64,000 nucleotides of DNA, taken from contig NZ_BAFX01000120.1 of NCBI RefSeq assembly GCF_000308815.1, forward strand, positions 20,144 to 84,143. Direction: 5' to 3'. Under the pieces are notes generated by a model that was not told the origin of the DNA, did no database searches, and was given only the letters and a program-made list of their open reading frames with translations. Origin of the DNA: Nocardia concava NBRC 100430. Lineage in GTDB: Bacteria; Actinomycetota; Actinomycetes; Mycobacteriales; Mycobacteriaceae. This document shows, one piece after another, positions 61,892 to 64,000 of this stretch. A program made the translations under genes and the position numbers. The first letter of the stretch is position 1, and every line of letters starts with the position of its first letter.

Positions 61892-63076
61892 ATGACCGCA
61901 CCGATGCTGTTCGCGCTGCTTTTGGTGTTCGTATCCGGCCTGGCCCTGGGCTGGCTCGGGCATGCCGCGCGGGCGGGACAGCGGGCGGCGGTGGCCGAGG
62001 CGCGGCTGGCGGCCATGCGGGACAACGAGCGGCTGTTGCGGCAATCACTCGGGGCCGCCAGCGAGGACGCGGCGCGGCGGCAGTCGCATGCCATCGGCTC
62101 GCTGGTCGAACCGCTGCGCGAGGCGGTGGGCAATTTGAACCGCCATATCGAGCAGGTCGAGCACAACCGCATCAACGCGTATTCCGGTCTGCGCGAACAG
62201 GTCGCGGGTATGCAGCGGACCTCGCACCAGTTGTCCACGCAGACCGGGCAATTGGTGGCGGCCCTGCGCGCGCCCCAGGTGCGCGGACGTTGGGGCGAGA
62301 TCCAGCTGGAGCGCGTGGTGGAGCTGGCCGGCATGGCCAAGCACTGCGATTTCGACACCCAGGTGACCCGCCGCGGCGACACCGTGGTGCGCCCGGACCT
62401 GGTGGTGCGGCTGTCCGGCGGCCGCCAGATCGTGGTGGACGCCAAGGTGCCCTGCACCGCCTACCTGGACGCCGCCGCCACCGAGGATCCGCGCGAGCGC
62501 GACGGCCATCTGGCCCGACACGCCCGGCATCTGCGCAACCATGTGGATCAGCTCTCGGCCAAGGAGTACTGGGCGGCCTTCGAGCCGTCCCCCGAATTCG
62601 TGGTGCTGTTCGTCCCCGGCGATCCGTTCCTGGACGCGGCACTGACCACCGACTCGGGATTGCTCGAATACGCCTTCGGTCGCAATGTGGTCTTGGCGAC
62701 ACCGACCACCCTCATGGCGCTGCTGCGCACGGTCGCGCTGGGCTGGCGGCAGGAGGCGATCTCGGAGGACATGGCGGTGGTGCAGCAGTTGGGCCGCGAG
62801 CTCTACACCCGCCTCGGCACCACGGGCCGCCACCTCGACCGGCTGGGCGCACAGCTCGGCAAGGCGGTCGACGCCTTCAACCACACGGTCGCCTCGGTCG
62901 AGTCACGCGTCATGGTCACCGCCCGAAAACTCCACGATCTGGACGTAGCGGACGCACCGGTACCGGACATCCGTCCGGTCGAATCCTGGCCGCGCGCGGT
63001 CGGCTTCGCGGGAGGCGAATTCGGGCTCGGTGGCGGGCGTGAATCCGGCTTCGGCAGCGACGGGGGTGATGCCTGA
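61892..63076 (+). CDS. rmuC: DNA recombination protein RmuC
   Basis: 394 aa from ATG 61892; an extension to 61814 reads poorly. N-terminal TM helix (LFALLLVFVSGLALGWLG), a helical region, then the RmuC nuclease-like domain (VRGRWGEIQLERVVELAGM, VVDAKVPCTAYLDA, EFVVLFVPGDPFLDAAL). Limits recombination between inverted repeats, of interest given the hairpin repeats here. The upstream 244 bp hold no gene. Confidence 0.9.
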   Translation: MTAPMLFALLLVFVSGLALGWLGHAARAGQRAAVAEARLAAMRDNERLLRQSLGAASEDAARRQSHAIGSLVEPLREAVGNLNRHIEQVEHNRINAYSGLREQVAGMQRTSHQLSTQTGQLVAALRAPQVRGRWGEIQLERVVELAGMAKHCDFDTQVTRRGDTVVRPDLVVRLSGGRQIVVDAKVPCTAYLDAAATEDPRERDGHLARHARHLRNHVDQLSAKEYWAAFEPSPEFVVLFVPGDPFLDAALTTDSGLLEYAFGRNVVLATPTTLMALLRTVALGWRQEAISEDMAVVQQLGRELYTRLGTTGRHLDRLGAQLGKAVDAFNHTVASVESRVMVTARKLHDLDVADAPVPDIRPVESWPRAVGFAGGEFGLGGGRESGFGSDGGDA

Positions 63077-63184
63077 GCAACCGCTTGGTCTCGGCGCAGC
63101 CGCGCCATAGCTATCGCCTGGTTCGTGCGATTCCAGGTACCCGCGTGATGTCGCCTGCCTCGCGAAACACCGATATGCCTTAGT

Positions 63185-64000
63185 GTGCTTGACGTGGCAG
63201 TTACCCAACGCGAGCGAACCGAGGTGCCCCCGTCGCACCGTTCGATCCTGCCGTCGGTACCCGGCGTCCCGGCCGGAGCCGCCGTCCTGATCGCTGTGAC
63301 GTGCACCTTCATCGGGTTCCTGATCGACGCGCGCGGTGGCGACGACCTCACCGGTACCTTCGCGACCTTCTATGTGATCGGCTGCGTGCTGGCCGTGCTC
63401 GCGGTCCGCTACCGGGGTGTGTTCACCGCGCTGGTGCTGCCGCCGCTGCTGATGTTCCTCGCGGTGCCGCTGTGCTACCAGCTCCTATTGGGGTCCGCCG
63501 GCAGTTTCAAGCTGAAGGACATCCTGCTGAATCTGGCCATCCCCCTGGTGAATCGCTTCCCCACCATGGCCCTGGCCACCGTGCTGGTCCTGATCATCGG
63601 CGGCGTCCGCATCGCCCTGCATCGCCGCGAGGCCAAGGCCGGATCGAGCGGTGACGAGCCCCGCCGCCCCCGCACCCGTGCCACCCGCCCGGGCGGCGCC
63701 CGCGCCCAGCGCACCCGCTCCGCCGATTCCAAGGACCCTGCCAGACGACGCTTCAGTGCCGGCCGGACCGCCACCACCGCCGCCGACAGCGACGCGCCCG
63801 ATACCGAGACCGCCCGCCCGTCCCGCCGCGCCACCGGCCGGGTCGCCGCCGGGCCGCCGCGGGTGGGCGCGAACCGACAGCCCGGCGAGGGCCGTCGCCG
63901 CCGCGCCCAGGAGTCGGATCAGTCCGCCGCCGAGCGCAATCCCGCCGCCCCCGAGGGCCGCCGCCGACGCGCGCAGAACCCCGACCCGGCCGCCGCACCC
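63185..64000 (+). CDS. DUF6542-type membrane protein, N-terminal part
   Basis: 272 codons visible and open to the window end. Start is GTG 63185 (or GTG 63194); no Shine-Dalgarno, so possibly leaderless. Three to four TM helices in the first 130 residues (GVPAGAAVLIAVTCTFIGFL, TFYVIGCVLAVLAVR, ALVLPPLLMFLAVPLCYQL, MALATVLVLIIGGV), then an Arg/Ala/Pro-rich disordered tail with a repeated GRRRRAQ motif. Matches the Rv1111c position beside ychF in mycobacteria. Confidence 0.75.
   Translation, partial: MLDVAVTQRERTEVPPSHRSILPSVPGVPAGAAVLIAVTCTFIGFLIDARGGDDLTGTFATFYVIGCVLAVLAVRYRGVFTALVLPPLLMFLAVPLCYQLLLGSAGSFKLKDILLNLAIPLVNRFPTMALATVLVLIIGGVRIALHRREAKAGSSGDEPRRPRTRATRPGGARAQRTRSADSKDPARRRFSAGRTATTAADSDAPDTETARPSRRATGRVAAGPPRVGANRQPGEGRRRRAQESDQSAAERNPAAPEGRRRRAQNPDPAAAP

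Overview
The window is high-GC actinobacterial chromosome, most likely Nocardia or a close mycolic-acid relative. Evidence: mycothiol synthesis (mshB), coenzyme F420 synthesis (fbiC), lpqW and a pimE-like mannosyltransferase for phosphatidylinositol mannosides, frequent GTG/TTG starts, Tat signals, and a gene order that mirrors Mycobacterium tuberculosis Rv1188 back to Rv1157/58, then Rv1112-Rv1111. The ends are cut: an MpaB-type oxygenase lacks its N-terminus at the left and a DUF6542-type protein lacks its C-terminus at the right. The species itself cannot be told from the sequence.

Layout. 0-6.5 kb: MpaB oxygenase end, a divergent TetR/SDR pair with a perfect palindromic operator, the proline catabolic pair pruA-pruB, and a Tat-exported cholesterol oxidase. 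6.5-11 kb: tRNA-Asp, dapC, fdxC, fbiC. 11-15 kb: a secreted beta-propeller-like protein and two bacterial-PH membrane proteins; a 75-bp double-hairpin repeat lies inside the second one in frame, with two more copies elsewhere. 15-22 kb: FAD oxidoreductase, then lpqW-mshB-52-aa protein-membrane protein as one tight operon, and typA. 21.8-28 kb: a 58-aa cysteine-rich protein directly behind an IdeR/DtxR-type iron box, phhB, a GT39 glycosyltransferase, an acyltransferase, pimE and a secreted Ala/Pro-rich protein. 28-32 kb: an X-X-Ser triplet-repeat protein, a DUF1906 protein, an internally duplicated protein of unknown function and a membrane-anchored CHAP-domain protein.

32-48 kb is accessory and regulatory: a 1345-aa SARP/AfsR-type regulator, an HTH-less MmyB-type sensor domain, a GNAT, an MFS/NMT1-like/deaminase operon next to a GntR regulator with two TGTATAC sites, an NmrA/TetR pair, ychF, and two mycothiol-dependent-fold (DinB/MDMPI) proteins around a WYL regulator. 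48-64 kb: secreted trypsin-like protease, a sugar ABC importer without its own ATPase, cstA-ybdD, the alkylation repair pair ada/alkA-ogt, a DUF2277 protein, sbcDC, rmuC and the DUF6542 gene.

Working together: pruB/pruA take proline to glutamate; lpqW and pimE act at the same branch of PIM/lipomannan synthesis; mshB supplies mycothiol, which the two MDMPI-fold proteins may use; alkA, ogt, sbcDC and rmuC form a DNA-repair stretch; cstA and ybdD form one uptake unit. No CRISPR array, prophage or transposase was seen. The least explained signals are the iron-box Cys-rich protein, the X-X-Ser repeat protein, the coding-embedded double-hairpin repeat, and a series of 19-24 bp tandem duplications at gene borders, four of which span stop codons.
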